Positions 32,800-42,486 of a stretch of DNA of 64,000 nt are shown in pieces. Source of the DNA: Pictodentalium vernedei. Taxonomy: Eukaryota; Mollusca; Scaphopoda; Dentaliida; Dentaliidae. Location of the stretch: contig CM062296.1 of assembly GCA_031216915.1 (NCBI GenBank), positions 457,202,681-457,266,680 on the forward strand. Direction: 5' to 3'. Within the stretch, counting starts at the first letter, position 1, and every line of letters begins with the position of its first letter. Below the pieces are notes generated by a model that worked only from the letters and a program-made list of their open reading frames with translations, was not told where the DNA came from and searched no databases. The translations under genes were made by a program, and so were the position numbers.

Positions 32800-35060
32800 A
32801 TGTCTTCCAACAGTGTGCCTCCGTCGTCACAATTAATGAAGGGCTAGCGGAAAAGTGCTCATGTAATACGCCAATTGCCTAAGAGGACCCTAGTAGGTTC
32901 GACGGCCTTTGACGTCCGCTAGCTCGCCCGGTGTAGCGTCCATTCACCGAATGGTTCGGCAGCCGGGTTCGTCCGTTGCGGTCTAGAAGGAATTTTGGGG
33001 TGATGCGAGCACTATAAAATTAACTTAATGCACACCCAGTGACGGCGGATCGGAGGGAGAACGGAGGAAGCCTTTTAGTCCGGTTCATAGCTCGTTCCGG
33101 TCCATCCGGACGGCAAGCGAGAGAGGCCCCTCTCTCGTTCAACAACATCTGGCCCCAGATGTTGTGGTACAAATGTGTTGTTAGCGGAGCATACGTCCGT
33201 CGCTCGGGACGCTCCGTTGTATAGGCAGTCCGCTGAGACTGCTAAGGCTTCCTCTTCTCATCAGCGCACACGACCGCACCTTGGCTGCGTGACCGCCGAT
33301 ATATTACCAGCTTCGCCGATCAAGGATTCTTCGGCGACCAGGTCACACCATCCGGCAGCCAGGGATTCGAGACCGATGGACTCCGGACGTTCGCATAGGA
33401 AGTATGCGGGAGCCATCTGATGCGGAGCTGCCCTCGGCGAAGCACCGATAGACTGCGCCTCCGCAGGTCTCGACGCCGGACATTCTTGTGCACATAGCAC
33501 AGCTTATCGCAGCATCCCAGCAGCCGACAGAAACGGTGTCGGATCGAGAATTATCCGACAGCGCTGGGTCGGTAGCCGGGGACTCGAGGCCTGCAGACTC
33601 CGGACGTTCGCATAGGAAGTGTGCGGGAGTCAACGTACACGGAGCTTCCAGCGGCAATGCATCGTAAGTCCGCTACGGCACAGGCCTCGGGAACGGACGT
33701 GCTTTCCTTAATAGCACAGTTTATCGCAGCATCCCAGCATCAACTGAATCTGTCGCATATATTTTATCCGACGATGCTGGGTCGGGACGCTCCGCGGAAG
33801 CGGGTACGGACGTCCGAAAGTTTCATCCGGTCCGACGGGATACCGAAAGGGATTCGGTGGATTTCAAGCTTTCCCTTTCGGAACAACATATGCTGCGATG
33901 CCGGATAAGAAACTGATAGCGTCGGTGGACTTAGAAATTTTTGGTTCGGTTCAGGGACATCGTCCCTCAGTTCCGACATAATCCAATAATGTCACACAAA
34001 CTTTCGAATTATTGAACGACGCTATATATATTATTATTTTATGCTTGCTATCCAAGCATTTCTGGTTTCTTGTTCGAAGAGTTATGGAGATGTCTTTCAA
34101 AAGTGTGCCTCTGTCGTCATAGTTAATGAAGAGTTAGCGGCAATAAGTGCTCATGGAATATGTCTATCGCTTACGGAATGACATTCGCTAGCTCACCCGG
34201 TGTAGCATACATTCATCGAATGGTTCGGCTGCCGGGTTCGTCCGTTGCGGTCTAGGAAGGAGATTTGGGTGATGCGAGCACTTTAATTACTTTAGTACTC
34301 ACCCAGTGACGGCAGATTGAGGACAGATCGGAGGAAGCCAACAACATAGGGGACCGCATGTTGTGGTTCAGATATTTTACATTCGGAGCATATGTCCGTT
34401 GCTCGGGACGCTCCGTTATATTGACAGTCCGAGAGACTGTCTTTAATGCTTCCTCATCCTCACAGCAGGGCACACGACCGCACATTGGCTACGTGACCTC
34501 GAGTATCCGATCAGTTTCGGCATTCAGTGATTCCACAGCGAATAGGTCGCGCCATCCGGTAGCCAAGGGACACGAGGCCTATACACTCCGTTCGCTCGCA
34601 TATTGGAAGTATGCACGGGGTAACGATCTCGGAGCTTCCTGCGGCAATGCATTGTAAGACCGCTGCTCCTCAGGCCTCGGTGACGGACGTGCTATCCGAG
34701 TTAGCACAGTTGTTTCGCAGCATCCCAGCAATTGACGGTTTCTCGGTCGAATCAGGAATTATCCGACGGCGCTGGGTCGGTGCGGTCCGCGGTTGCATCA
34801 AGCTACGGACGACCGAACGCTTTATAGGGTCCGACAGGATGGCGAAAGGGATTCGAAAGATTTCGAGTTTTCCCTTTAGTAGTATCGGAAGATGCCTTTC
34901 ATATCTTCTGGCATTTCTTCCAGTGATTATTTTTCGGACTTCATTGCTGCGATCTTGGATAAGAGACTTATAGCGTCATTGGACTCGGATTTTTCGATCG
35001 GTACAGGGACTTTGTCCCTGACTTACCGACGCAGTCCAATATTGTCATTACAACATGTGT
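32800..35060 (+). pseudogene. Gag-like region of DIRS copy 2, tandemly duplicated
   Basis: The stretch 32803-34085 is repeated, diverged, at 34092-35060. Both contain AGTGTGCCTC.GTCGTCA, GGTTCGGC.GCCGGGTTCG then TCCGTTGCGGTCTA, and CTCGGGACGCTCCGTT. The encoded motif ELPAAMHRKSATAQASGTDV then LSLIAQFIAASQ appears at 33643-33740 and as ELPAAMHCKTAAPQASVTDV then LSELAQL at 34630-34720. A third, more diverged copy of its DNA lies near 33425-33520. Copy 1 has one version (3345-3425). The conserved helical motif and its place 5' of RNase H support a gag-like role. Stops and frame changes prevent a full product. Confidence 0.6.
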
Positions 35061-35399
35061 TTTATTTTTCGACGCTATATATTATATATATATATACAAG
35101 CCTGCTACTAAGCATGATAGTTTAGTTTCTTGTCCGCGTGGCTCATTTCTGCCATTTTATCTTTTTTACATATAGTTTATTTTGGCAGAGCAGGGCAAAC
35201 CGAGAGTTCATATGCGTCTAGACGGTGTGATTAAAGACTGCATATATTCTTTTTCGCCGTTTATGTCTTTTCCAATTTCAATATTGGGAACGACATTATG
35301 TATAGTAGACTTAACTTAGACGTTTTATTATACGTAATCCGCCTTACTGAGGCGTTATCATTACGTCTTCAAGAAAAGATTTACGGGATATTATTCTCA

Positions 35400-36200
35400 A
35401 TGTAATTTCTTTTGAGGGCAGTATTTTGTTCACGTATAACTCCGCCCTTCAGTGGCTGATTGGAGTGTTTAGACGTGATGCAGCCCTAGCTACATCCACG
35501 CGTGGATAGTAGGTTAAGAACTCTCTCAGAGTCGCTTCGTTCTCGGAGGAGCTTCTCTTCGACGGCAACTTTCCGGCAATCCATGAATTGCTTGGTTTAT
35601 ACATTCTCTTGTCTATCTACTGTTACAAGAGATTCAGACTGGGGCAAACATTCGGTGGTTGACTCAGAGAGTGCCGCCGCAGTTGCCGGACCCTAGTGTG
35701 GCTGTTATGACGGTTGCCAGTCAAACAGATTGGGATATATACTGATCCCTACGGATTCGAAGTGCCAGGGTCTTTGGGTTCCGCAGTCTTTTAGCTATCA
35801 GTTTAACTTCCGCGGAATAATGTTTTTTAGGCTTGCTTTATGTCATTGCATGAACATTATTCAGAAATGCATGCCCAAATTCCTGTCCTTTAATTCGACA
35901 GTAGTGGCGTATCTCCGGAACCAGGGAGGCACTCTTTCGTTTCCGTTATTCAATTTAATGGAAAGAATCCGTCTGTTGGTTATAGTACACCAAGTTCAGT
36001 TTTGGTCCGTCATATTCGGGGTCGTCTGATTGTTTTATCGCACTCCCGTTCTCTTACGGGTCGCTTGTTGCTGTCAGAATGGACTCTCAACAAACAAGTA
36101 TTTAATCAGATTTGCTATCTATGGGAGCGCCCAATGATGTTTTATTATGACACAGCTTGCTAATCAATTGCAGACGTATGTGTTGGCTTGTCCAGATCTC
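35400..36200 (+). pseudogene. DIRS copy 2: gag end joined to RNase H, reverse transcriptase deleted
   Basis: At 35430-35590 the sequence matches the copy 1 gag end (TATAACTCCGCCCTTCAGTG against 4021 on). From about 35625 it reads as the region just before RNase H, with WVRQTFGG-type and QLPDPSVAVMTVASQTDWDI then YTDPYG (TD pair of RNase H), VVAYLRNQGGTLSFPLFNLM near 35905, VRHIRGRL at about 36008, and SRSLTGRLLLSEWTLNKQVF then NQICY at about 36050-36115, aligning with the copy 1 tail at 6100-6160. The whole RT block found at 4735-5205 in copy 1 is absent between about 35590 and 35625. There are several stops and frame changes. Confidence 0.65.
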
Positions 36201-37289
36201 TGAGCTAATACTGTTAACGCTCTATTGATCTATAGGACGCAATGATAGGATACGCGTATCCTCCGGCGCTGTTGTTTTAGCAGGTATTGCTAAGATAAAC
36301 AACCACAATACATTTCTGTTGATAGCATCTCTATCTTCACAGAGATCATGAGTAATTTACTCTCTTGTCTACTGTGGATCTTAACGTGAAATCTTCCTCT
36401 ATGTGAGGATCTTTTTTCACTGGGTAAATCGTGTCATCTTTATCACAACCAGCAAGGTCGCAACCTTCATGTATTCCGTTGTGTGGTCCGTATTGCATTG
36501 TAAGCACTGTACTGGACGAGCTTTGGACGCGATTTCTTACTATAGGAGATCCTCTTCTTCGCTATTCTATGCGACTAAAGTGGAGGCTCTTCCGTCGTGG
36601 TGTAGGGATCATTATGTTCATATGGTTGATCCCTCCATACTACGCATTGCTAGTTTTTAGTATACTTGTTTCACAAGATCTACTGCAGCCTGTTGTTATT
36701 TAGGTTATAGGTTTATGTTACCTCATACCTATGCACTCTACGATAGTTTACAATTGAGTCTTTTGTCTCTTTATCTAAGTCAGTTAGTAACTTTTTGATA
36801 AATAGACTTAGAATCTTTAGATTAAATTCCTATACGGATTTTAACTTCGGTTCTTATTTAGCTAAGTAATCATTTGAGCCTCTGGAAACAGTAGTTTTCA
36901 AATTCTGACCTTTTAGACAGTAATTCTGTTGGTTTCTCTTTTACTGTAGAGTCAGTGAGTTTCATGCACTATCGATGGATGATTTTCACTTTCATAGTTT
37001 CGGAATCAATACTTCCGTTACTATTTAGGTTGGATTGTTGCATAAGAGTTAGGCTCCTATTATCCGGAACCTATTATTTTAAGGTCCTTCCGTCTTCGTA
37101 TGGGCATAGGCCTTTACTCTTTCCGGGTACAGTTTATGTATTTATAAACAGATATCTGTTTATTACAAGGGCGTAAGCTTCTTCTGTCTTTGATGTCTAG
37201 TAGAAGGACGTTACGCTCCATTTTATTGTTAATCGATTCTATTAACTAGCGTACTGCTTATGGTATATCATTGGCTTAGCAGTTGTGCT

Positions 37290-37470
37290 TAAGATTTCGG
37301 CTCTTGAAGTAAGAGTTCTTCTACTTCTTGGGCTTACATTAATAGTGTTGCTATTATAGATTTTTGAAGGCTGCTCATTGCGCTCAGCCATCCATTCATG
37401 AATTTTATCTCAGAAATATCGAGTCCATTTCTGGAGGCCTCTATTGTTAGGTCTATTATCTACTGCTCAG
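37290..37470 (+). pseudogene. DIRS tyrosine recombinase C-terminus (copy 2)
   Basis: In shifting frames this reads EVR, then SSTSWAYINSVAIIDF, then LKAAHCAQPSIHEFYLRNIE and SISGGL. The pattern EVRALA.S.A...V.....LKAA.W.S..TF..FYLRD is the end of DIRS-type YR domains, with the FYLR tyrosine as nucleophile. The rest of the domain upstream (36200-37290) is too decayed to recognise, although open frames at 36403-36703 and 36955-37176 fall in it. Stops interrupt the motif, so it is inactive. Confidence 0.6.
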
Positions 37471-38065
37471 AATGTCATTCACTTAACAGTTGCTACTATA
37501 GCTAGGTAGGCTGTCTGTTTCGGCAGTGTCTCCGTTCGGCTGCCCTCTTCGCTCTGGGCTATTTGACCCAGGGCAAGAAAAAGGGGGGGGGGGAGGGTGT
37601 TCCCTTGGGTCACCTGTTTTTACTATGAAAACAAGGGGATACCTCCTCCGGAGTTAGTAATTCTGAGCTGTTATTGGGATGGTTGTTTAGTGAGAAGTTT
37701 AAGTTTATAAAATTCATTCAAGTCTTAGTTTTTAAAGTATAGCTTTTGAATATTGCATATGTCAACGGACATGATTATGCAATTCTCACACACTTTTAGG
37801 AGTATAAGAGTCTCTATTCTCTAGACTTACTTTATTATTGGCTTACTTTAAAAATTATTAGTATAAGGATTATTGGATATTAATAGAGTACATGGATGTA
37901 TGAAGCTCAATTTTTGGAAGGTGTTGTATCTTTCTAATTTATCATAAATAAGAAAGATACATGTAAGGCCTATTACTTCTTTTCCCTACAGGGGATGACT
38001 CTATTTTATTTTTTTGAGCGTATTCCATTTTGCTCTATGTCCTTGGCCCTCCAGCCTTTTTACTA

Positions 38066-38156
38066 TTCAGCTATGTCTGGGTCATTGGTACAGTATAAAA
38101 ATGTTAAAAAATTTATAGTAATTTATATATTTTTTATACTTACCAATGACCCAGAC
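38066..38156 (+). repeat. Internal complementary region (ICR) of DIRS copy 2
   Basis: AGCTATGTCTGGGTCATTGG then TACAGTATAAAAAT (38069-38102) is the exact inverse of the left element end. After GTT, AAAAAATTTATAGTAATTTA then TATATTTTTTATACTTACCA (38105-38144 on) is the inverse of the right end. Placing both ends side by side is the DIRS hallmark used as the template for completing the termini through a circle. The join implies an AAC trinucleotide at the circle junction. Confidence 0.9.
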
Positions 38157-38230
38157 GGGGATGGCCCTCCCAGGAGTTGGGAACTCTTGCCTCCCCGCTG
38201 AGTACATAGCGCTTACCAGGCACTGGTTAT

Positions 38231-38458
38231 TAGAATGATAAATGGCGCCAATTTCGGAACGTCCTGGACACTGCGCATGCGCAGTGGGGGCGAGGTGTGG
38301 AGGGCCTTTCAGGACATGTTTTCTTTAGTTTTAGATGCAAATTTTGGGGATTGGGGGGCAAAATTTGTGTTTGGCCCTATATTTTAAGAGTTAGCACCAG
38401 CTATGTCTGGGTCATTGGTAAGTATAAAAAATATATAAATTACTATAAATTTTTTAAC
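38231..38458 (+). repeat. Right inverted terminal repeat of DIRS copy 2
   Basis: AATGGCGCCAATTTCGGAAC, CTGGACACTGCGCATGCGCA and GGGGGCAAAATTTGTGTTTG invert the left repeat. It extends about 20 bp further than the left one (AAATTACTATAAATTTTTTA then AC), the usual unequal ends of DIRS elements. Confidence 0.9.
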
Positions 38459-38595
38459 TTTCCAAACTTTTTTTGGAAATGCTTCAACGGAATTCATGCT
38501 GATCACATCTAGGTTATAACATTTGTATAATTATTAATCCTCATTAGTCCGGTAGGGGACATTGTATTGCTTCAGCGATACGAGCGCTCTTGTTG
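38459..38595 (+). mobile_element. Family B element, right part and 3' end
   Basis: It resumes the interrupted unit (CTTTTTTTGGAAATGCTTCA) and ends AGTCCGGTAGGGGACATTGT, GCTTCAGCGATACGAGCG and CTCTTGTT. GGTAGGGGAC is the inverse of the 5' GTCCCCAACC at 30164, a subterminal inverted repeat. Excluding the DIRS insert, the element is about 1.44 kb. Confidence 0.75.
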
Positions 38596-38599
38596 TTAT

Positions 38600-39345
38600 A
38601 GGCCTTAATTTGTCAATTTTTACCTGCGTCGCCAGCGGCAGAGCAGGTCTAGTAACCGCTCGACTCCGTCTGTCCGTCAGTCCGTCCGAAACACTTCCGT
38701 CAAAGTTTTCTTGGCTTCTATGAAAGGGAATGATTTTATATTTGGTCTGCTGCTTCATAATGATGAGTTGTATCGTGTAAGCAATTTTCAGATCTGCCGT
38801 GCAGCCACTTCCTGTTTGCCGATACTTTGAAATTTTACTGTACCCACTGAACATTGTAATTTTCCGTCAAGGTTTTCTGGGCTTCTATGCAAGGGATTGA
38901 TTTTATATTTGGTCTGCTGCTTCATAATGATGAGTTGTATCGTGTAAGCAATTTTCAGATCTGCCGTGCAGCCACTTCCTGTTTGCCGATACTTTGAAAT
39001 TTTACTGTACCCACTGAACATTGAAATTTTCCGTCAAGGTTTTCTCGGTTTCTATTCAAGGGATTGATTTTATATTTGGTCTGCTGCTTCATAATGATGA
39101 GTTGTATCGTGTAAGCAATTTTCAGATCTGCCGTGCAGCCACTTCCTGTTTGCCGATACTTTGAAATTTTACTGTACCCATTGAACGTTGAAATTTTCCG
39201 TCAAACTTTTCTCGGCTTCGATGCAAGGGATTGATTTTATATTTCATCTGGAGCCTGATAATGATCAGTTGTATCGTGTATGAAATTTTCAGATCTGCCG
39301 TGCAGCCACTTCTTGTTTGCTGATTCAGTTGCAAGCAGTGACGCA
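38600..39345 (+). mobile_element. Family E tandem element, four 167-bp units
   Basis: The 5' end ACCTGCGTCGCCAGCGG...CAGAGCAGGT folds, with CGTCTGTCCGTCAGTCCGTC following. TCCGTCAA.GTTTTCT recurs at 38697, 38864, 39031 and 39198, exactly 167 bp apart. The 3' region has TGACGCAGGTCCAGACC, the inverse of the 5' ACCTGCGTC. Units 2 and 3 are nearly identical, pointing to recent unequal exchange. Minus-strand open frames here are by-products of the repeat. Confidence 0.8.
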
Positions 39346-39607
39346 GGTCCAGACCCGGTATTGGTCTTGGCTTCTTAAAAATTTTGAGCTCTTTAGTGCA
39401 ATAACTTGAACAAACGTTCTCCAGTTTGTCTAATATTTGCCATACAATTCCTTTGCAATATCTCAAGCGAATTCGAAAACTGGCCCTGTGCGAATTTTTA
39501 CAAATTTTGAGCTCTGTGATTACATTTCTGATTTTCAATAGGGAGTGCATGAAGAAAGTAGCCACAACTCGGACGCTTGCATCTCTGATGCACACCTCTT
39601 GTTTTCC
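39346..39607 (+). mobile_element. Family C element, 5'-truncated
   Basis: It contains TTTAGTGCAATAACTTGAAC, AAACGTTCTCC and the 3' end CAACTCGGACGCTTGCATCT then CTGATGCACACCTCTTGTTT, with hairpin TGCATC/GATGCA. It stops 85 bp before the ERM exon. Confidence 0.7.
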
Positions 39608-39692
39608 TTTTGTAAATATAAGAATCCTGTTGTTGTGAAACCGCAAAAGAAGAATTATCTCTTTTAAATAGCTTCAATTTCATTCATTTCAG

Positions 39693-39857
39693 AAATTAAG
39701 TGAAGAACTGAAAGAGCAAAAAGAAGATCAAAAAGTTTCAAAGAATGATATGCTTCATGCGGAGAATGTTCGACAGGGCCGAGACAAATACAAGACTCTT
39801 AAACAAATTCGACAAGGGAATACTAAAAAGAGAGTGGACGAATTTGAGTCCATGTAA
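39693..39857 (+). CDS. MSN-like: ERM (ezrin/radixin/moesin) protein, last coding exon: actin-binding C-ERMAD tail
   Basis: The exon follows TTCATTTCAG and encodes 54 residues then [57 protein letters not shown]. Vertebrate moesin ends with the near-identical [20 protein letters not shown] then DEFESM. This segment is the C-terminal ERM association domain, which masks the FERM domain in the closed state and binds F-actin when open. The threonine in KYKTLKQ is the position phosphorylated by Rho-kinase-type or Ste20-type kinases for activation, and it is conserved here. Phase 0 fits the exon at 17276. Everything N-terminal (FERM domain and helical linker) is left of the window. Orthology to the ERM family is very secure; the naming as moesin is by closest ending. 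Confidence 0.95.
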   Translation, partial: KLSEELKEQKEDQKVSKNDMLHAENVRQGRDKYKTLKQIRQGNTKKRVDEFESM

Positions 39858-40292
39858 AAAAAGACAGGAAAATTCTCATGTTATTGCAGATGAGCATATT
39901 CTTACACAAAGTTAATCATATCCAAGGCAGGAATGTCTTGACATTTCATAACTTCCAGACGAGTATGGTGATATTCCATCACTTGTCCAGTGACAATATT
40001 ATAACAAATCATCCAATAAGATGTTCATTTGATTAACCCTTTACCTAACACAATCACAAGTCAACACTGGTAAAACCATTCTCGTTTTTTGCATCAAATT
40101 CATAGCATATGACACCTCCTAGGAACAAGCTCTTTAACCTTATTTCATTGAGAGGCCATAAGCTATGTGCTTGAAGAAAAGATAGAAGGAAATAATGAAT
40201 GTCAGCTGGGAGCAGAATTTCGCAAGAACCAGATGTTCTGGTTTTTGTAAAGATTATCGCAGATTTGTTTCAGAACAGCAGAATAGAATAAA
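39858..40292 (+). other. ERM 3' UTR with possible poly(A) signal
   Basis: AT-rich non-coding sequence follows the stop. AATAAA lies at 40287-40292. A left half of a TTAACCCTTTACC-type MITE is embedded at about 40035-40150. The true end is unknown; a longer UTR reaching into the MITEs beyond 40.5 kb is possible. Confidence 0.5.
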
Positions 40293-40439
40293 CAAGGTGT
40301 CATTTTAATTCTTACAAAACTTTTTGAGACCTTTCTGTGAGTAAGGTTGGCTTAATATGTCCATCACGTTTTGTAAAGTGTTCCCTTATCTAAGGAATCG
40401 GCTGCGTCTTTAAGTGTAATTTACAAAATGAGTAGTTGG

Positions 40440-40530
40440 AAAAACAGATTTTTCAACAAACTTCGACAAAACCATATCATGTGACACCTCTTTGGAAAGA
40501 GCTGGTCAAGCAGGTTCCAATGAGGAGGTT
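40440..40530. mobile_element. MITE fragment (CAAAACCATATCATGTGA)
   Basis: CGACAAAACCATATCATGTG then ACACCTCTTTGGAAAGAGCT matches the left arm of 40589-40830. Confidence 0.55.
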
Positions 40531-40588
40531 TCATGATTTAGGGGGTTTTTTTTTACTTTTTTGAAAAATTTGAAGAAATATTTAACCC

Positions 40589-40830
40589 TTAACCCTCTTT
40601 ACCCAACGCAGACGATTTCAAAATTTATTATTTGAAATATTTTTTAATTTTTTTCAAAAAATTTCAACAAAACCATATCATGTGGGTCGACCCCTCTTTG
40701 GAATGAGCTGAATGAGCTCGTTCCAAAGATTGGTCACATGATATGGTTTTGTTGAAATTTTTCGAAAAAATAATATTTTTCAGCTGCTGAAATTGCATAT
40801 TACGTGGGCCATTCGTTGGGTAAAGGGTTG
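40589..40830. mobile_element. Foldback MITE, TTAACCC ends
   Basis: The ends are TTAACCCTCTTTACCCAACG and CGTTGGGTAAAGGGTTG. The arms continue inwards as AATTTCAACAAAACCATATC then ATGTG against the inverse CACATGATATGGTTTTGTTG, and the core inverts CTTTGGAATGAGCT. Nearly the whole element is one hairpin. Confidence 0.85.
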
Positions 40831-41062
40831 AAGGCCTATCTCCATTTTTACAACCTCAGAACAGACGCCCTCAACATGCTGTCATGAAGAGGTCCTGCTG
40901 ACAACAGACAAATTTGCAAGGCAGTGGTTTTTAGTCAAGTCTTGGCTGCCTTAATAGGCAGCCAAGACTTGACTAGAAATCACTGCTAAGCCACAGGATG
41001 TTTAGAGGCAGTGGTGTGGTGGAATTTTCGGGACACTTGTACAGGTTCTTAAGGGTTAAATA
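40826..41062. mobile_element. Foldback element with near-perfect 66-bp palindrome
   Basis: At 40921-40986, GCAGTGGTTTTTAGTCAAGT then CTTGGCTGCC faces its inverse AGGCAGCCAAGACTTGACTA then GAAATCACTGC across TTAA. The outer ends GGGTTGAAGGCC and TTCTTAAGGGTTAA are also inverse. Related elements with the GGCAGCCAAGA core occur at 48525-48762 and 42755-42830. Confidence 0.7.
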
Positions 41063-42233
41063 AATTTTGATATTGTGTTTGTTGGGTAAAGGGTTAAACA
41101 ATGGAGGTTGAAGTGGTATTGAAACAACTGGTTCAAGTTTGAATGCCCTTTGAACCATATTTCAAATATGTTGCCAGTGGACCATGTTATATTTAGTTCC
41201 GGCATGGGAATAGTTTCCTCTTTTCTAAAATTTGGAAGTAAAGTCATACCCAGATTTCTTAATGATTCTTGTATCTTCATTGGAGATCTCATTATTTTAG
41301 CATTTCATCCTACTATGTATATTTTGAAAAGAAGAACAGTTCCAATCAAATTTGAATATCTGTTTCTCAAGCTTGCAGTAAAATGTTTCCTTGACAGTTT
41401 CTCACCTCCTTAAAAGAACAACTTTTCAAAAGTCAGCCTTTTGGGAACTTTAACTTGACTTTGTTAAATCTCCTAAAATTTTAGTTATTTATTCCAGAAT
41501 TATTTATAGCTCAAGTGTGACTCTACTGAACATGCCTATTGCTACTAAAATAGATTTGTTACTCAGAAAATTCCTTCAAAATCCTCTGCTTTAGCTTTGG
41601 GTATAAAACCTTTTTGTTAGGTTCATACAATTGCTGTACCACAGTCATTTGAAAAAAAGGGAAGTTGTATGGTATGAGAACAACGGGAATGTATTATTAC
41701 CCACAACCCCCCCCCCCCTCCCCCCGCCCCCCCCCCCCCCCCCCCCCCCCCCAAAAAAAAATTAAGATGGACCTGAATGTGCTCGTTTCACAGTACAGTA
41801 CCAATTGAAATTAATTACCTGGCATTGGATGTTTTACTCTATTTCAGTTTTTCTTAACACCCACCTCTGCCACACCATTTTTGAATGTTTTCTGAGAGAG
41901 TTTTCCAGGAAACGATATGTGGTAATACCTTCATTATAGAGAAAATGGAATTGAAGTATAATTCTTCACAATTGAATACATCGTGTCCATGATGATAGCA
42001 AAATTTATAAATACGCAAAACACTTGTAAATAGTACATTTATAAAGCTGCTTTGTGTTAATTAATTACAAAAGAGTTGAAGAAAATATTTTTTTACTCTG
42101 TATACAAGGAAAACTTGATCAAACCTGCAAATAAAATTTTTTTTGTGCCGGTCAATAGTTTGTACCTGTCATTCCAAATTTGCTATTTGACACAAAGATT
42201 ACAACCCAGTAGTATGGCATATCATTACTAGAG
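41063..42233. other. Unassigned sequence downstream of ERM, with poly-C tract
   Basis: No gene is recognised. A C-rich tract runs 41707-41752 with two or three interruptions, followed by A8. The open frame at 41150-41413 has no family features. Confidence 0.4.
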
Positions 42234-42486
42234 GCCTGGAAATGAGCAATCTCATTTGCAGTTGAGGTCCCCAGAGGGTGACTTTGCTGATGCGACCCCA
42301 TACAGTGGGCTACAATCCCCCAAGATATCCTCTGGGTTCCTCTTTCTTTTTTGGCCTGAGACCTTGATTTATATTCAGGTTCACAGAGGGTAAATTTGTG
42401 ATGCTATCTTGCTTTGGAGGGTAGCATCGCCAAATTCACCCCTTGTGAACCTCATTCTGCAGATGACAGTCTGCTTATTTCCAGGT
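42234..42486. mobile_element. MITE with GCCTGGAAATRAGCA ends
   Basis: GCCTGGAAATGAGCAATCTC at 42234 is inverted as GTCTGCTTATTTCCAGG ending at 42485. Inner arms GGTTCACAGAGGGTAAATTT and AAATTCACCCCTTGTGAACC also pair. The copy at 18297-18475 lacks the right end. Confidence 0.7.

Larger units (their letters stand above)
31463..38458 (+). mobile_element. DIRS-type retrotransposon copy 2, 6,996 bp, structurally complete ends
   Basis: DIRS elements are tyrosine-recombinase retrotransposons with inverted terminal repeats and an internal complementary region (ICR). Here the left repeat (31463-31665) and right repeat (38231-38458) are inverted and almost identical over about 190 bp. The ICR at 38066-38156 is complementary to both outer ends placed side by side. 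Removing the element joins ATATCAGT to TTTCC, giving ATATCAGTTTTCC, the normal family B text (compare 63594), so the insertion is precise and without target duplication, as expected for a recombinase mechanism. Inside, gag-like, RNase H and recombinase remnants are in DIRS order, but all frames are broken and the reverse transcriptase core is missing. It is non-autonomous. Confidence 0.9.
17380..39692 (+). other. Last ERM intron, 22.3 kb, filled with mobile elements
   Basis: The intron runs from GTATAC at 17380 to TTCATTTCAG at 39692. Nearly all of it can be assigned to repeats, a 7-kb DIRS element, SINE remnants and tandem arrays, which start about 28 bp after the donor and stop about 85 bp before the acceptor. 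It contains a 100-N assembly gap, so the true length is uncertain. Confidence 0.85.

Noticed and set aside
38697-39345. CRISPR-like regular repeats
   Set aside because: The units are 167 bp, contiguous without unique spacers, and the genome is animal.
39122-39646. 174-codon minus-strand open frame
   Set aside because: It runs through family E and C repeat units, changes content with the repeat, and has no protein family features; it is a by-product of a 167-bp unit.
41707-41752. Poly-C tract as a regulatory site
   Set aside because: It is similar to the slippage-prone G/C tracts elsewhere in the window and has no nearby promoter evidence.
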